From NCBI GenBank assembly GCA_036374795.1, contig DASUTC010000143.1, positions 1 through 45,566 on the forward strand: a stretch of 45,566 nt of DNA, given 5' to 3'. Positions 16,196-26,066 of this stretch are shown here, one piece after another; position 1 is the stretch's first letter; the number at the start of each line of letters is the position of its first letter. The notes under the pieces were generated by a model. The model was not told the origin of the DNA and ran no database searches. It saw only the letters and a list, made by a program, of their open reading frames with translations. The position numbers and the translations under genes were made by a program. Origin of the DNA: Herpetosiphonaceae bacterium. GTDB taxonomy: Bacteria; Chloroflexota; Chloroflexia; Chloroflexales; Kallotenuaceae.

Positions 16196-18238
16196 TTAAG
16201 GCGCTGCTTCGACGCTCGCGCTTTCGAGCACACCCGTCAGCGCGCCGCTCACAACCTGCGTCAGACACGCCAGATCCAGCAGCGCCTCGGCGGCATCGCG
16301 CGGCTCCCAGTGCAGCGTCGCGGCCTTGTGCTTAAGCGCAGCCGATAGCCGCGTAACAGGATCTACGGCGCGACCAAAGCCCAGAGCCGCGCCGTAGCGC
16401 GCAAGCTCCTGCCAGCGTCGCGCGGCAGATCCGTCGGCCCGGCGCAGCCCAACCACCAGCAGGTCGCCCAGCGCGTCGCCAAGCTGCGCCCAATAGTCGG
16501 ACAGCGGATCAGCGGCCCTCCGCGCCGGAGTGACAGGACGTGCAGGCGCATCGTCTCCACGCCGATCCCGATCGATCCACGGCTGAAGTGCGCGGCGCAG
16601 CGACCCATCCTGAAAAACCACGGCGGTCGGAGCGATCACCAGGCCGCGCGCGGTAAGCTGGACGTGTCCCGCCACAAAGCGCAGGCTTTCGGGCTGCCTC
16701 CGCAGCAGTGCCAGCAGCGCCTCCGCTCCGGCTCCTCCGCGCGACGTGTAGGGATGGACCAGCAGCGCATGGCCGCCGCTGCTATCATCGAGCGTCGCGC
16801 GCACCTCCTGATCGCTCTCCGAAAACACGGCATCCCGCGCGCCCGTCAGCGCGCATACATGCAGCCCATCGGTCAGCCGCCGTGGCCGCAGCGCGGCGGG
16901 CGGTTGGGCGGCGGCTCTGGCGGCAAGCTCAGCAAAATCTTCGGCCAGCACCGGCGCGCGCAGCGATTCCCAGGCGTACATCTGCGGGTTGACATTCAGC
17001 CGTGCGCGTCCAGGGCTAAAGCGCGCGTTCGGAAAGCGATACCCGCCCCTGACCAGCGCCTGCCCGGCTCCCAGCGCGGCGATACTCACGCCCTGCACGA
17101 CCGGAGTTTCCGCCAGCCGCCAGAAGGGCGCGGGCGCATCCGCCGCAGCGACCGGATCGGTGCTGGCGCGGCACACAGCGACCAGCCCGCCCGAGTCGGC
17201 GTCTTGCATATAGGCCATCAGATCCACACCGCCGCGCCGGACACGCACGCCGCAGCCCAGGCCGATCAGCCGCGCCGTCCCGATCGCCGTTTTGGTATCG
17301 ACGGCAGTGCCGCGCACAAAGAGCTGCGGCACGGCTCCCGTATCATGACGGATCGCGTCGGATCGGATGCATAGCTCGCCGATCCGCGCGGCCAGGATTG
17401 AGGGCATGAAGCGGGCATCGTGGGCGGCATAGGCCGCGTGCTGCTGGACGATCTCGGCAATAATTTCTGCGGGCCAGACCAGCCCCTCCTGGCGACAGCG
17501 ATCCTCCTGGCGGCGCAACTGCTCGATCAGCGCCGACGGCGCGCCGGAAACGCCCACGCTTGCCAGCTCGTACAGCGTCCGCTCGATCTCGTCCAGCAGC
17601 GCGGCGGGAACATCTGGCTTGCCCGTGGCAATCTCAACAATCCCGCTGGCCTGCGTCGGCTCCAGCCTGCGGAAGGCCCAGACCGCCAGCGGCACGTGAC
17701 GGCAGGGCGACTCCTCGGCGCAATCGCAGTGGGTGTAGCGCGCATCGCCGGGAACCAGAAAGCGCACGGTGCAATTCAGGCTATGCAGGTAGGCGCTGGG
17801 CTTGGCGCTGCGCACCAGCTCGATCACCTGCCGCTCATCCATCTGTCGCCGCGCCCAGGTCAGCGCCGCACGCGACATGCTCCGCGCCAGCTCATTATCG
17901 GCGATCTCTCCGGGGTCCCAGGGCTGCGGCGCGGCGGGCTGCTCCGCGCTGCCCGGCTGCTGCGCCGCAGCCTGCTGATACGCCAGCACCGAGCGCAGCA
18001 GATGGCGGCAGATCGTCGTGGCCGGGCACGAGCAGCGCCCATCGCGTACATGCCCGCCTGAAGGCAGCACACACTCGATCCCATCGGACCAGCGCACGGT
18101 GACGGTGCCCTGCGCGTCCTCATCGATCGTCCGGGCCAGCTCGCCCGACTGTACCTCTTGCTGGGCGCGCTTCACCAGGCCCCGGTTCGCCAGCAGCACC
18201 AGATCGTCGGAGGTAAGCGCTTCCAGATCGTGACGCAT
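16196..18238 (-). CDS. Double SWIM zinc-finger protein (YehQ-like)
   Basis: A 680-residue cytosolic protein, last in the five-gene operon. Two SWIM zinc fingers (C.C...C.H) are visible: CSCPATTICRH near residue 65 and HCDCAEESPCRH near residue 165. SWIM domains bind DNA or proteins. The rest (residues 200-680) has no motif I can name. The ATG overlaps the stop of the VWA gene by one base (TGATG), so translation is coupled. The longer open frame upstream to 18649 overlaps the VWA gene and was rejected. In enterobacteria YehQ is the SWIM protein encoded beside a MoxR ATPase and a VWA protein; gene content and size agree. Its function is unknown. Confidence 0.85.
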   Translation of the reverse strand: MRHDLEALTSDDLVLLANRGLVKRAQQEVQSGELARTIDEDAQGTVTVRWSDGIECVLPSGGHVRDGRCSCPATTICRHLLRSVLAYQQAAAQQPGSAEQPAAPQPWDPGEIADNELARSMSRAALTWARRQMDERQVIELVRSAKPSAYLHSLNCTVRFLVPGDARYTHCDCAEESPCRHVPLAVWAFRRLEPTQASGIVEIATGKPDVPAALLDEIERTLYELASVGVSGAPSALIEQLRRQEDRCRQEGLVWPAEIIAEIVQQHAAYAAHDARFMPSILAARIGELCIRSDAIRHDTGAVPQLFVRGTAVDTKTAIGTARLIGLGCGVRVRRGGVDLMAYMQDADSGGLVAVCRASTDPVAAADAPAPFWRLAETPVVQGVSIAALGAGQALVRGGYRFPNARFSPGRARLNVNPQMYAWESLRAPVLAEDFAELAARAAAQPPAALRPRRLTDGLHVCALTGARDAVFSESDQEVRATLDDSSGGHALLVHPYTSRGGAGAEALLALLRRQPESLRFVAGHVQLTARGLVIAPTAVVFQDGSLRRALQPWIDRDRRGDDAPARPVTPARRAADPLSDYWAQLGDALGDLLVVGLRRADGSAARRWQELARYGAALGFGRAVDPVTRLSAALKHKAATLHWEPRDAAEALLDLACLTQVVSGALTGVLESASVEAAP

Positions 18239-19356
18239 CACAGCACCTTCTGCGCGACCCAGTCGGCCAGCTCGCCGGGGGTCATCGCCGCGACATGCGC
18301 GCCCAGCGCGACCAGCCGCTCGGCCACATGTCGATCGTAGGTTGGGCGGGCCTCGGCATCGAGCGCGGCCAGGCCCAGCAGCGTGACTCCGCTCTCGACG
18401 AGCTGTTTGGCGGCGCTGTAAAGCCGCTGCACGGGAGCGCCCTCGTAAAAATCGGTGATCAGCACGACGATCGTGCGGCGAGGATTGTCCACCAGCGATC
18501 CGGCATACGTCAGCGCCTGGCCGATGTCGGTGCCGCCGCCAAGCTGGACCTTCATCAGCGTCTCGACGGGATCGGTGCAGTGCCCGGTAACATCCACGAT
18601 CGAGGTATCGAAGAGCACCAGATGCGTCCGCAGGCTTTTGACGCCCCAAAAGATCGCCGCCGTGATCGCCGCGTGGATCACGCTATCGAGCATACTGCCC
18701 GACTCGTCAACCAGAATGATCAGTTGCCAGCGGTCGCTCTGGCGGCGCACCCGCGAGAAAAAATACGGCTGCTGAATCGACATCCGGCGGCTCGTAGGAT
18801 CGTAGTGCCGCAGATTACGGCGGATCGTCGTGCGCGCGTCGAAGTTCTTTGCTACTCTCAAGAACGAGCGCCGACGACGATCGATCGTGCCCGTAAACGG
18901 CGACCGAATCTCGCGTGCCAGACGCTCCATCAGTTCATCGACCACCTTGCGCACAAGCTGCCGCGCCATCGCCAGCACTTCCTGATTCATCAGATGTTTG
19001 GTGCGCAGCACGGCCTTGAGCAGCGTCGGGCTGGGCTGCGCGCGGCTCAGCAGATCGGGATTCGTCACCATCTCCTCAAGCTGGTAGCGCTCCAGCGCGT
19101 CCTTCTCGATCCGCTCGATCGTTCGACGCGGAAATAGCGTGTGAACGGCATTGATCCAGTCGGGCACGCTCAACTGCGACGCATCGAGCGAGCCGGGGCC
19201 GGAGCGGACGTTACGCCGCGCGCCGTACTCGCGATCGTAAAGAAACGCCAGCGCCTCGTCGCGCGCCTGCCAATCGCCGCCGGGCGCGCCCAGCAGATCA
19301 TCGCCGCTGCCCAGCACCAGCCGCCAGCGCAGCAGCCGCATCTGGTGATCATTCAT
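18238..19356 (-). CDS. VWA-domain protein, MoxR partner (YehP-like)
   Basis: A 372-residue cytosolic protein. The N-terminal half is helical; residues about 205-372 form a von Willebrand factor A domain with a complete metal site: Asp217-Glu-Ser-Gly-Ser in LIILVDESGSM, Thr in GGGTDIGQAL and Asp in VLITDFYEG. MoxR-type AAA+ ATPases work with VWA proteins as ATP-driven chaperones or metal-cofactor inserters (RavA-ViaA, CbbQ-CbbO). It overlaps the DUF5682 gene by 4 bp (ATGA) and the SWIM gene by one base. Size and position match YehP of the yeh group. The substrate of the complex is unknown. Confidence 0.9.
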   Translation of the reverse strand: MNDHQMRLLRWRLVLGSGDDLLGAPGGDWQARDEALAFLYDREYGARRNVRSGPGSLDASQLSVPDWINAVHTLFPRRTIERIEKDALERYQLEEMVTNPDLLSRAQPSPTLLKAVLRTKHLMNQEVLAMARQLVRKVVDELMERLAREIRSPFTGTIDRRRRSFLRVAKNFDARTTIRRNLRHYDPTSRRMSIQQPYFFSRVRRQSDRWQLIILVDESGSMLDSVIHAAITAAIFWGVKSLRTHLVLFDTSIVDVTGHCTDPVETLMKVQLGGGTDIGQALTYAGSLVDNPRRTIVVLITDFYEGAPVQRLYSAAKQLVESGVTLLGLAALDAEARPTYDRHVAERLVALGAHVAAMTPGELADWVAQKVL

Positions 19357-21725
19357 CGCGCACCTCCGCGAATACCATAACGTTGTAGCTCGTCGAGCAG
19401 CCAGGCTTCCAGCGCCAGCGCGCGGGTAGCCGTGGCGGTGTCCACCTCCAGCGCGGCCAGCGGCGCGACCGTCGTCTGACCGAGCGCATCAAGCAGCGTC
19501 CGCGTGATGTAGTGCTTCTCGCGCGGCGTGAAAAAGGTAAAGGCCAGCCGCAGCGCTGGAAGCGCCTGCAAATAGGCCGCGTCGTCATAGCTCATCAGCA
19601 GCTCGTCGATGCTCAGCACAAAATCGGGGTGGCGCTGCGCCGTCTCGCGGGCCAGACCGAACAAGCCCGTCAGAAAGTCGCCGAGTCGATCAGGAGCGGC
19701 GCAGGCCCGCAGATCCGCCCGCACTTGCTCAAGATCGGCGGCGTGCAGCGTCCACAGCGCGCCGATCGTCGCGCCGCGCACCAGGGCGTGCTGCGCGTGG
19801 TCGCCGCCCGTGCGGTGCAGCACCTCGATCAGCACCTCGCGGCTGAGCGCCAGGTCGGCGGCGCACGCCTCGAACGTTTGCACCAGCGACCGGATCGCCT
19901 TGAGTAGCTCCTGGTCGCGGCCCTGGGCCTGGCCCAGCGTTTCCAGCAGCCACAGCACGCGCTGGAACGTTTCGACCAGCAGCGCGCCGATGTCGCCGCG
20001 ACCGGCAGCGCCCAGCGCGTGATCGTAGCGGTAGAGATACAGCAGATGGCCGAGCGCGGCGGCGACGCCAAAGAAATCGCCGTCCTCGCGCACTAGCTGG
20101 ACCAGCCGCGCGAAGAGTAGATCGGCCTGCCGGCTCAATCCCATCAGGCAGGCGTCGAGCAGCAGCAGCGCGGCCTGCTCGGCGCTGCGCTCGATGCTCG
20201 TGGTCTGCTCTGCTAGCCGTGCGGCAGCCGCATCTAACAGCGTCGCGCCGTAGATCGCCGCCTCGATGCATCGGGCGTCGAAGCCGGGCGTCCACACGAT
20301 GCTCCACTGCTCCCAGACGGCTGTGAGATCGTCCCGACCGACGAAATCCGCGCCGTCGCGCCGCGTAAAGCCGCTCACGCCCAGGACCCGCAGTTGGTGC
20401 AGCACGCGGCTGCGCTCGTGCTCGTCGTCGACCGCAAGATCGAGCCGGATCGTGCGCTCGCGTAGCTCCGGCTCAAGGCCATGCGCGCGCAGCAGCCGAC
20501 GAATATCATGCGTGAGCGGCGGCAGCGTTGTGCCCTCGGCCAGCGCGCCGCGCTGGCTACCGCGAAAGACCGCCAGGATCGCGTCGAGGAACGGATGTGC
20601 CAGGCCGTCGGCCAGCCCGTCTTTGATCAGCGCGCCGATGATCGCATCGATCAAATCCTGCCGCCAGATCTCGGCGTGACCACGCAGCGCCGCCAGCGCG
20701 CGCGCGCAGGTTTCCACCGCGATCAGGTCTGCCGTGCTGGCGATCTGCCCGCGCTGGCGCACATCCGCAACGGTGGCGGCCAGCAGATGACGGTAGATCT
20801 CGCCCCGCCCGTCGGCCCGATCGTGCCAGACGTGATCGTAAAAGCCGGGGCTGGGCATGCCCGCCTCGTAGCCGGTCAGACTATCGAGCTGACGGTAGCC
20901 GTAGGGCGTGAGCGCAATCCCACGCTCGATCTCCGCAGCGGCTTCGCCTGACATGACGGCGGGAGGCGAGATGATTATGTCGAGTACACCGGGCGTGTCC
21001 GCGTCGCGATCGATCGTCGTTTGTGCGGCCTCAGGCGGCGTCAGGCCGTGGATCCGCGCGTAGAGCGCGTAGCTGTGAAACCCACCCGTCACCACCAGCA
21101 CCCGCCCGTGGGTCTGCTCCAGCGTGTGCCGGATCGCCTCGGCCATGAACGCCTCGCGCCGCAGATCTTCGTTGGAGACGTGGCCGCCGCATGCGCGAAC
21201 ATGGTAGCAGAAATGATGCGCCCGCTCGAACAACTGCGCCAGCGGCAGCGTGCGGTCGATCTCGAAGAGCGTATCCCAGAGCGTATCGAAGTCCTCGACG
21301 CCAAGCTTCTCGCGGAGCGTCGCGATATACGGGCTGGCGCGCAGCTCGCCATCGGCATAGCGATGCGCCGGAGTGTCGACCGTGGCAAGCGCCGCCCAGG
21401 GCAGATCGATAAAACGCGCCTGCGCGCCGATCTCACGCGCCGATTGCAGCGCGATCCACTCCGGCGAGTAGGCGCAGAACGGATAGAACGCGCCGCGCCG
21501 CGTATCGTCGGGCAGCCGCACGTAGCTATAGATCGCGATCGGCAGCGTGTGCGGCAGCAACAGCTCGTCGATGCGGTCGTTGAAGTCCGACGGCCCCTCG
21601 ATCAGGATCGCCGCAGGGCGCAGATCGCGCACCAGTTGCCGCACAGCTCGGGCACAGGCCGGGCTATGATGGCGCACCGGCACGAAGACCGCACGCGCGG
21701 TTATGTCAAGAATACCGGAATGCAT
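19353..21725 (-). CDS. DUF5682 protein (YehM-like)
   Basis: A 790-residue protein of the family that accompanies MoxR-VWA-SWIM operons. The N-terminal domain (residues 1-290) begins FVPVRHHSPACARAVRQLV, then has AILIEGPSDFNDRIDELL and, near residue 215, VVTGGFHSYAL; this arrangement of His/Glu motifs faintly recalls the TraB/ChaN-like superfamily, which suggests, but does not prove, a metal-dependent hydrolase. Residues 300-790 are mostly helical, possibly a scaffold. No signal peptide or membrane segment is seen. It starts 2 bp after the MoxR stop and ends overlapping the VWA gene. YehM of enterobacteria has the same place. Confidence 0.85.
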   Translation of the reverse strand: MHSGILDITARAVFVPVRHHSPACARAVRQLVRDLRPAAILIEGPSDFNDRIDELLLPHTLPIAIYSYVRLPDDTRRGAFYPFCAYSPEWIALQSAREIGAQARFIDLPWAALATVDTPAHRYADGELRASPYIATLREKLGVEDFDTLWDTLFEIDRTLPLAQLFERAHHFCYHVRACGGHVSNEDLRREAFMAEAIRHTLEQTHGRVLVVTGGFHSYALYARIHGLTPPEAAQTTIDRDADTPGVLDIIISPPAVMSGEAAAEIERGIALTPYGYRQLDSLTGYEAGMPSPGFYDHVWHDRADGRGEIYRHLLAATVADVRQRGQIASTADLIAVETCARALAALRGHAEIWRQDLIDAIIGALIKDGLADGLAHPFLDAILAVFRGSQRGALAEGTTLPPLTHDIRRLLRAHGLEPELRERTIRLDLAVDDEHERSRVLHQLRVLGVSGFTRRDGADFVGRDDLTAVWEQWSIVWTPGFDARCIEAAIYGATLLDAAAARLAEQTTSIERSAEQAALLLLDACLMGLSRQADLLFARLVQLVREDGDFFGVAAALGHLLYLYRYDHALGAAGRGDIGALLVETFQRVLWLLETLGQAQGRDQELLKAIRSLVQTFEACAADLALSREVLIEVLHRTGGDHAQHALVRGATIGALWTLHAADLEQVRADLRACAAPDRLGDFLTGLFGLARETAQRHPDFVLSIDELLMSYDDAAYLQALPALRLAFTFFTPREKHYITRTLLDALGQTTVAPLAALEVDTATATRALALEAWLLDELQRYGIRGGAR

Positions 21726-21727
21726 AG

Positions 21728-22909
21728 CTAGTCCAGCAGATAGCGGCGAGCGTCATAGAACGAGCGCCACGCGCCGCCGGGCCGCTCTTTGACGACATGA
21801 TTGAAGTAATGCCGCAGCTTGTCGCGATCCTCAGGCGCGTCCTTGAGCGCCGAGCCGAGCAAACTCTGCACCAGATGGTCGGGCGTCACCGCGCCGCCCG
21901 CGTAGTAGTAGGCGTGAATCCCCGCCGCGTACCCAACCGATACGGCCTCGGCGGTGCTCATCACCGAGCTAAGCGGCTCAAGCGCCTTGCCGTCGGCGGT
22001 CTTGCCCGCGCGCAGCTCGTGAAACGTCGTCACCAGCAGCTCGGTTAGCTCCGGCGGCAGCGTCATCGGCACGCCCGCCCGACGCAACAGGCGCTCGGTT
22101 TCGCGCTGCACCAATTCAAGCTCCTGCGATAGGCTGGCGATCGGCGGGATCGTCTCGAAGTTGAAGCGCCGCTTGAGCGCGGCGCTCATCTCGTTGACGC
22201 CCCGGTCGCGCGTATTGGCCGTAGCGATCAGATTAAAGCCGGTTCGGGCATACAGCACGCGCCCGTCGTCCTCGCGTTCGGGGATCGCCATCACGCGGTC
22301 GCTCAGGATCGACAGCAGCGTATCCTGAATCTCCAGCGGGCAGCGCGTGATCTCCTCGAAGCGCACCAGCTTGCCCTCGCGCATGCCCCGGTAGAGCGGC
22401 GCGGGCACCAGCGCCCGCTCGTTCGGACCCTCCGCCAGCAGCAGCGCATAATTCCACGAGTACTTGATCGCGTCTTCTGTGGTTCCGGCGCTGCCCTGAA
22501 TGATCAGCGTCGAGTCGCCGGAGATCGCCGCCGCCAGCAGTTCGCTCAGGTAGCTTTTGGCGGTGCCCGGCTCGCCAATCAGCATCAGCCCGCGATTGGT
22601 AGCCAGCGCGACGATGCAGCGCTCAAGCAGGCTGCGGCTGCCGACAAACTTCGGGCTGATCGCGCGCTGCTGATCGCCCAGCACGAACGTCAGCACCGAG
22701 CGCGGCGTGAGCTTCCAGCCTGCGGGACGCGGCGCGGCGGCATCCAATTGCGCCAGCCGCGCCAGCTCGTCGGCGTACAGCACCTCGGCGGCGGGCCGCT
22801 GCACATCGGGATTGCCAAGTATTGCGGTTTGTTCCTTTGTGTGCCGGGTGCCCTCTGGGCATGGCGCCCGTTCTTGGTTCTCGGCTGTGGTCGTATGTTG
22901 TTTTGCCAT
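21728..22909 (-). CDS. MoxR-family AAA+ ATPase (YehL-like)
   Basis: A 393-residue ATPase. Walker A is GEPGTAKS (about residues 117-124), Walker B is in [12 protein letters not shown], sensor 1 is LIATANTRD, and the arginine-finger region is [11 protein letters not shown]. The MoxR subfamily is marked by the short helical lid ([27 protein letters not shown] at the end; only the pattern is cited). It likely forms a hexamer that remodels a target presented by the VWA protein. The first 35 residues differ from the rest: their DNA is a copy of the dispersed intergenic word repeat, so either the true start lies downstream or a repeat has been absorbed into the reading frame. Confidence 0.92.
   Translation of the reverse strand: MAKQHTTTAENQERAPCPEGTRHTKEQTAILGNPDVQRPAAEVLYADELARLAQLDAAAPRPAGWKLTPRSVLTFVLGDQQRAISPKFVGSRSLLERCIVALATNRGLMLIGEPGTAKSYLSELLAAAISGDSTLIIQGSAGTTEDAIKYSWNYALLLAEGPNERALVPAPLYRGMREGKLVRFEEITRCPLEIQDTLLSILSDRVMAIPEREDDGRVLYARTGFNLIATANTRDRGVNEMSAALKRRFNFETIPPIASLSQELELVQRETERLLRRAGVPMTLPPELTELLVTTFHELRAGKTADGKALEPLSSVMSTAEAVSVGYAAGIHAYYYAGGAVTPDHLVQSLLGSALKDAPEDRDKLRHYFNHVVKERPGGAWRSFYDARRYLLD
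22830..22890. repeat. Intergenic word repeat inside the moxR 5' coding region, copy G
   Basis: TTTGTTCCTTTGTG, a CCGGGTGCCC...GGGC...GCGCCCG palindromic core and GTTCTTGGTTCTCGG lie in order. The word pattern matches the intergenic stretch at 40.65-40.78 kb, and the palindromic core matches 26743-26760 (CCGGGTGCCCTTCGGGC). Here it is translated as residues about 8-27 of the MoxR ATPase. Confidence 0.55.
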
Positions 22910-22948
22910 GATCTGTTGTACCTTTGCGTGATTGATCGTCGCTGCGCG

Positions 22949-25900
22949 CTACTTGGCCTTCGCCGCCAGCACCAGCATATCGTTGAGCACCTCGCTGAGC
23001 ACCACCGGATCGATCTCGGTCAGCGGCAGGCGATCGTTGTAGTTCGGCCAGTACTCAGGCGCGCGGATGCCGGGCACGAACGCGACATACTCGATCTGCT
23101 GATCGGGCGCGTCCACGATCCAGCCGACCGCAACGCCTTCGCGATACTGAACCACAGCGGTAAGATTGGCCTGATCGAACGGCTTGGAGTGGCCGCTAAA
23201 TCCGCCACCATCGGCGGGCATATCACGCACCCAGCCGAGCTTATCCAGCCCAAAGACGAGCGCCGCAGCGCTGATCGTCAGAGCGTTGAAGCGCGTGATC
23301 TCGGTCTTCGGCAGCTCATCTGGCTCCAGGCGCTGGATCGGACGGCCAAGCTGCGGGAAGGGCTGCACGATCTCGTAGTCGCTGAGGATCTCGCCCCACG
23401 CGGCGCGCGCCTCGGCGGGCAGATGCAGCGGGTGGACGATCCCGACGCTGGCATCCGGCGCGAGATCGAAGGTATCGTCGGCGGGATCGGCGTAGGTCTG
23501 ATCCTCGGTCACGCGGAAGGTAGCGCTCAGCGCGCCAGCGGCATCGAACGCGCCCCAGATCAGCGTGCGCACCAGATGCGTCATCAGCGGGTGGCGCACC
23601 AGCAGCGTCTCGAACTCAGCGCGCGACCAGCGGCGGCCCGTGACCATCGCCTGTTCGAGACGCACCGCCTGCACGCCCGCCACCTCGGCGACCTGCTTCT
23701 TGAGCAGCTTCCAGTCGGCGACGGCCTGCGCCGCTTTCTCGGCGTCGTCCTTGGCGTTCGGCGCGGGCGGCGTGGGCTTGAGCTTGCCCTGCGGATCGCG
23801 CACCATCGGCTTCATCTCCGGGCCGAGCACAAAGCGGAACTGACGCGGCCCAAAGTCGAAGACGCGCTCGCCGCGCGCATCCAGATCACAGTCGGGCACG
23901 ATCCGATCTTCAAGCTGGGCGCGGCTCAGCCCGCGATCCGTGGCGATCCGCTCCATACATTCGGCGGCGCGCTGCTGCAAGCCCTTGAACTTCACCTTCT
24001 GGGCGATGCCGTTGATCTGCATCAGCGCCGTGTCGCTGCCGATCAGCCGCAGACATTCCAGGCCATTGACCGCGCGCTGGTGCTGACTCTCGCCCGGCCA
24101 GATGCGAATCAGCGGCGCGAGCTTCAGCGCGGTTGTGTCGCCGCCGAGCCAGCCAAGCGCGAAGAATGCCCAGTTCTCCTTGGACGGCGCGCCATTCGAG
24201 CGCCACAGATCGAAGAGACTCCAGGCAAACGAATCGAGCGCGCTCTGCGCGGCGTGCTGCTTCAGCGCCACGACCAGCGGATGCGGCGCGTCGAGCTTGC
24301 TCCGTTGCAGCGCCCGCAGCAGGGCATCGGCCTGGGTCGCGCTCAGCGTGTGCTGCCCGACGATCACCGGCGGCAGATCGGATGGATGCGCCCAGTCCGG
24401 CAGCTTGACCGATCTGAGCGATGGCTGCGCCTGCAACGCCTCGGACAGCCAGCCGGGCGTCGTCTGGTCGTCGAACGGCACCTGCTGCGGCTGCGAGCTA
24501 TCGATCACCGCGGCGCGCAGGCGGGCGACGACATCTTCCGGCATTCGCGCCAGCGCCTCGTCGATCAGCGCTTCGTAGCCGTGCCGCGCAAAGCGTTGCA
24601 GCAGATCCACCGCCGCCTCGGCCTGCAGCCCATGACCGTCGGCCAGCGGCAGCAGCCCGGCGATTGCATGCGCCGGATGCTCCTCCAGCCAGGCCCGCGC
24701 AATCTGCGGAGCCTTCGAGCTTTGCTGTAAGGCCAGCATTACGGGCGCGACTTCGGGAGCTACCGCGAGCGCGAGAGTCTGAAGCAGCGCCGCCGCCTCG
24801 TCGCGGTTGGCCTGGCTCTGAATAGTGCTCCCTACCACGTCGAGCGCCGAGAACTCGGTATGCGTCAGCCAGGCACGAATCTGCTCAGACTTGTTCAGCC
24901 GGAGCTGGAGCCGCCGCATCTGCGCCGCGACCAGCAGCGGATCGTCCAGGCCAAAGATGATCGCTTGCGGGCGCTGATAGTAATCGGTCCACGACTCGCC
25001 GCCGTAGCGGTCGTCGGCCCAGCCTTCCACCAGCCGCAGCAGTAAATCGCTGTGGCCGCCAAGCATCGCCGCGAGATAAAAGGCCGACGGGCCGGACTGA
25101 TACATATCGTCGGGCCACTCGGTCAGATCGAGGTGTGGCACGAGCAAGCGACTCAACCGCTGGCGCTCGGCCTGATCGAGGTAGGGCAGAACGTAGTGCC
25201 GGAATCCCCCAAGCAGATTCCTAATCGCGCTCCAGGCCGTGTGCTGCTGTGACGCATCGTACGTTGTTTGAATCAGCCACTCAACGATCTCCTGCGGCGA
25301 GCAGAGCGCGGCCAGCAGCGCCATCGTCGCGGTGCGCGCATTCTGCGGCGCGGCACACACCAGCGCAATGGCTTGCTCGCACGAAACCGGATTGCTGAAA
25401 TCACCGTCGGCGAGCGCCGCCGCTACCTCAGCAGAGGTATAGTAGCGAACACCTGAGAGCGGCTGCATCGCATGCAGCCAGAAGGTCGCTTCCTGCGCCG
25501 AGGGCACGGCGGGGATGTATTTTTCCCAGCTCCAGCCCCAGTGGTAGACCGACTTCGACACCCGCGCCAGGCGTCGCAGCGCGTCGGCCTTGTCGAATGG
25601 CGCGGGCGCTGGCCGCACCAGCGGCGGTAGATTGCGCCAGGAAGCCCAGAACCAATCGGTCGGGTCCAGATCCAGGCGCGGCGTGATGTCGAAAACAGCC
25701 GGTTCGGACAGCGTAGCCAGCGGCGCTGTCTCAGCCGGGGCTGGCCTGGTTTTTTGGGCCTGTGGAGCAGCGCTTTCAACCTGTTGCGCGACCGCAGGCG
25801 CTGCGGCCTCGGATCGATCCTGCGCCGCCACCTCGCGGTAGCCTTTCTTCACCTTCTCGGCGATCTGTTTGGTATAAGCCGCCTGAGCCGCCTGCTCATC

Positions 25901-26035
25901 GGCGTAGGTTTTAGTCTGCGTCTGGCCCGCGCTGCCGATCTTGCCAAATTGAACCGTGCAGGTGCTACCGTCGCGCGCGATGCGCCAGAACTTTGAGGAG
26001 CTTGCTTCCTGATAGTGAAACTCGCGTGTTGTCAT
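22949..26035 (-). CDS. WGR and DUF4132 domain protein (YehI/MolR-like)
   Basis: A 1028-residue cytosolic protein, first gene of the operon. Residues 1-75 are a WGR domain (KFWRIARDGSTCTVQFGKIG, then a KTYADEQAAQAAYTKQIAEK helix); WGR domains of PARPs and bacterial proteins bind nucleic acid ends. A linker rich in Ala, Glu and Gln runs to about residue 120. The middle (residues 130-700) has helical repeats resembling HEAT-like scaffolds. The C-terminal 300 residues carry the DUF4132 signature (LVFGLDKLGWVRDMPADGGG, YREGVAVGWIVDAPDQQIEY). E. coli YehI, once annotated as MolR-like, has this domain order. GAGGA precedes the ATG. Its activity is unknown; it may sense a nucleic-acid or protein cue for the MoxR machine. 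Confidence 0.9.
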   Translation of the reverse strand: MTTREFHYQEASSSKFWRIARDGSTCTVQFGKIGSAGQTQTKTYADEQAAQAAYTKQIAEKVKKGYREVAAQDRSEAAAPAVAQQVESAAPQAQKTRPAPAETAPLATLSEPAVFDITPRLDLDPTDWFWASWRNLPPLVRPAPAPFDKADALRRLARVSKSVYHWGWSWEKYIPAVPSAQEATFWLHAMQPLSGVRYYTSAEVAAALADGDFSNPVSCEQAIALVCAAPQNARTATMALLAALCSPQEIVEWLIQTTYDASQQHTAWSAIRNLLGGFRHYVLPYLDQAERQRLSRLLVPHLDLTEWPDDMYQSGPSAFYLAAMLGGHSDLLLRLVEGWADDRYGGESWTDYYQRPQAIIFGLDDPLLVAAQMRRLQLRLNKSEQIRAWLTHTEFSALDVVGSTIQSQANRDEAAALLQTLALAVAPEVAPVMLALQQSSKAPQIARAWLEEHPAHAIAGLLPLADGHGLQAEAAVDLLQRFARHGYEALIDEALARMPEDVVARLRAAVIDSSQPQQVPFDDQTTPGWLSEALQAQPSLRSVKLPDWAHPSDLPPVIVGQHTLSATQADALLRALQRSKLDAPHPLVVALKQHAAQSALDSFAWSLFDLWRSNGAPSKENWAFFALGWLGGDTTALKLAPLIRIWPGESQHQRAVNGLECLRLIGSDTALMQINGIAQKVKFKGLQQRAAECMERIATDRGLSRAQLEDRIVPDCDLDARGERVFDFGPRQFRFVLGPEMKPMVRDPQGKLKPTPPAPNAKDDAEKAAQAVADWKLLKKQVAEVAGVQAVRLEQAMVTGRRWSRAEFETLLVRHPLMTHLVRTLIWGAFDAAGALSATFRVTEDQTYADPADDTFDLAPDASVGIVHPLHLPAEARAAWGEILSDYEIVQPFPQLGRPIQRLEPDELPKTEITRFNALTISAAALVFGLDKLGWVRDMPADGGGFSGHSKPFDQANLTAVVQYREGVAVGWIVDAPDQQIEYVAFVPGIRAPEYWPNYNDRLPLTEIDPVVLSEVLNDMLVLAAKAK

Positions 26036-26066
26036 CGATGTATTCCTCGTGTGTCATGCTTGCCAT

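Noticed and set aside
18239-18649. N-terminal extension of the SWIM protein
   Set aside because: It overlaps the VWA gene completely; the TGATG junction gives a proper start.
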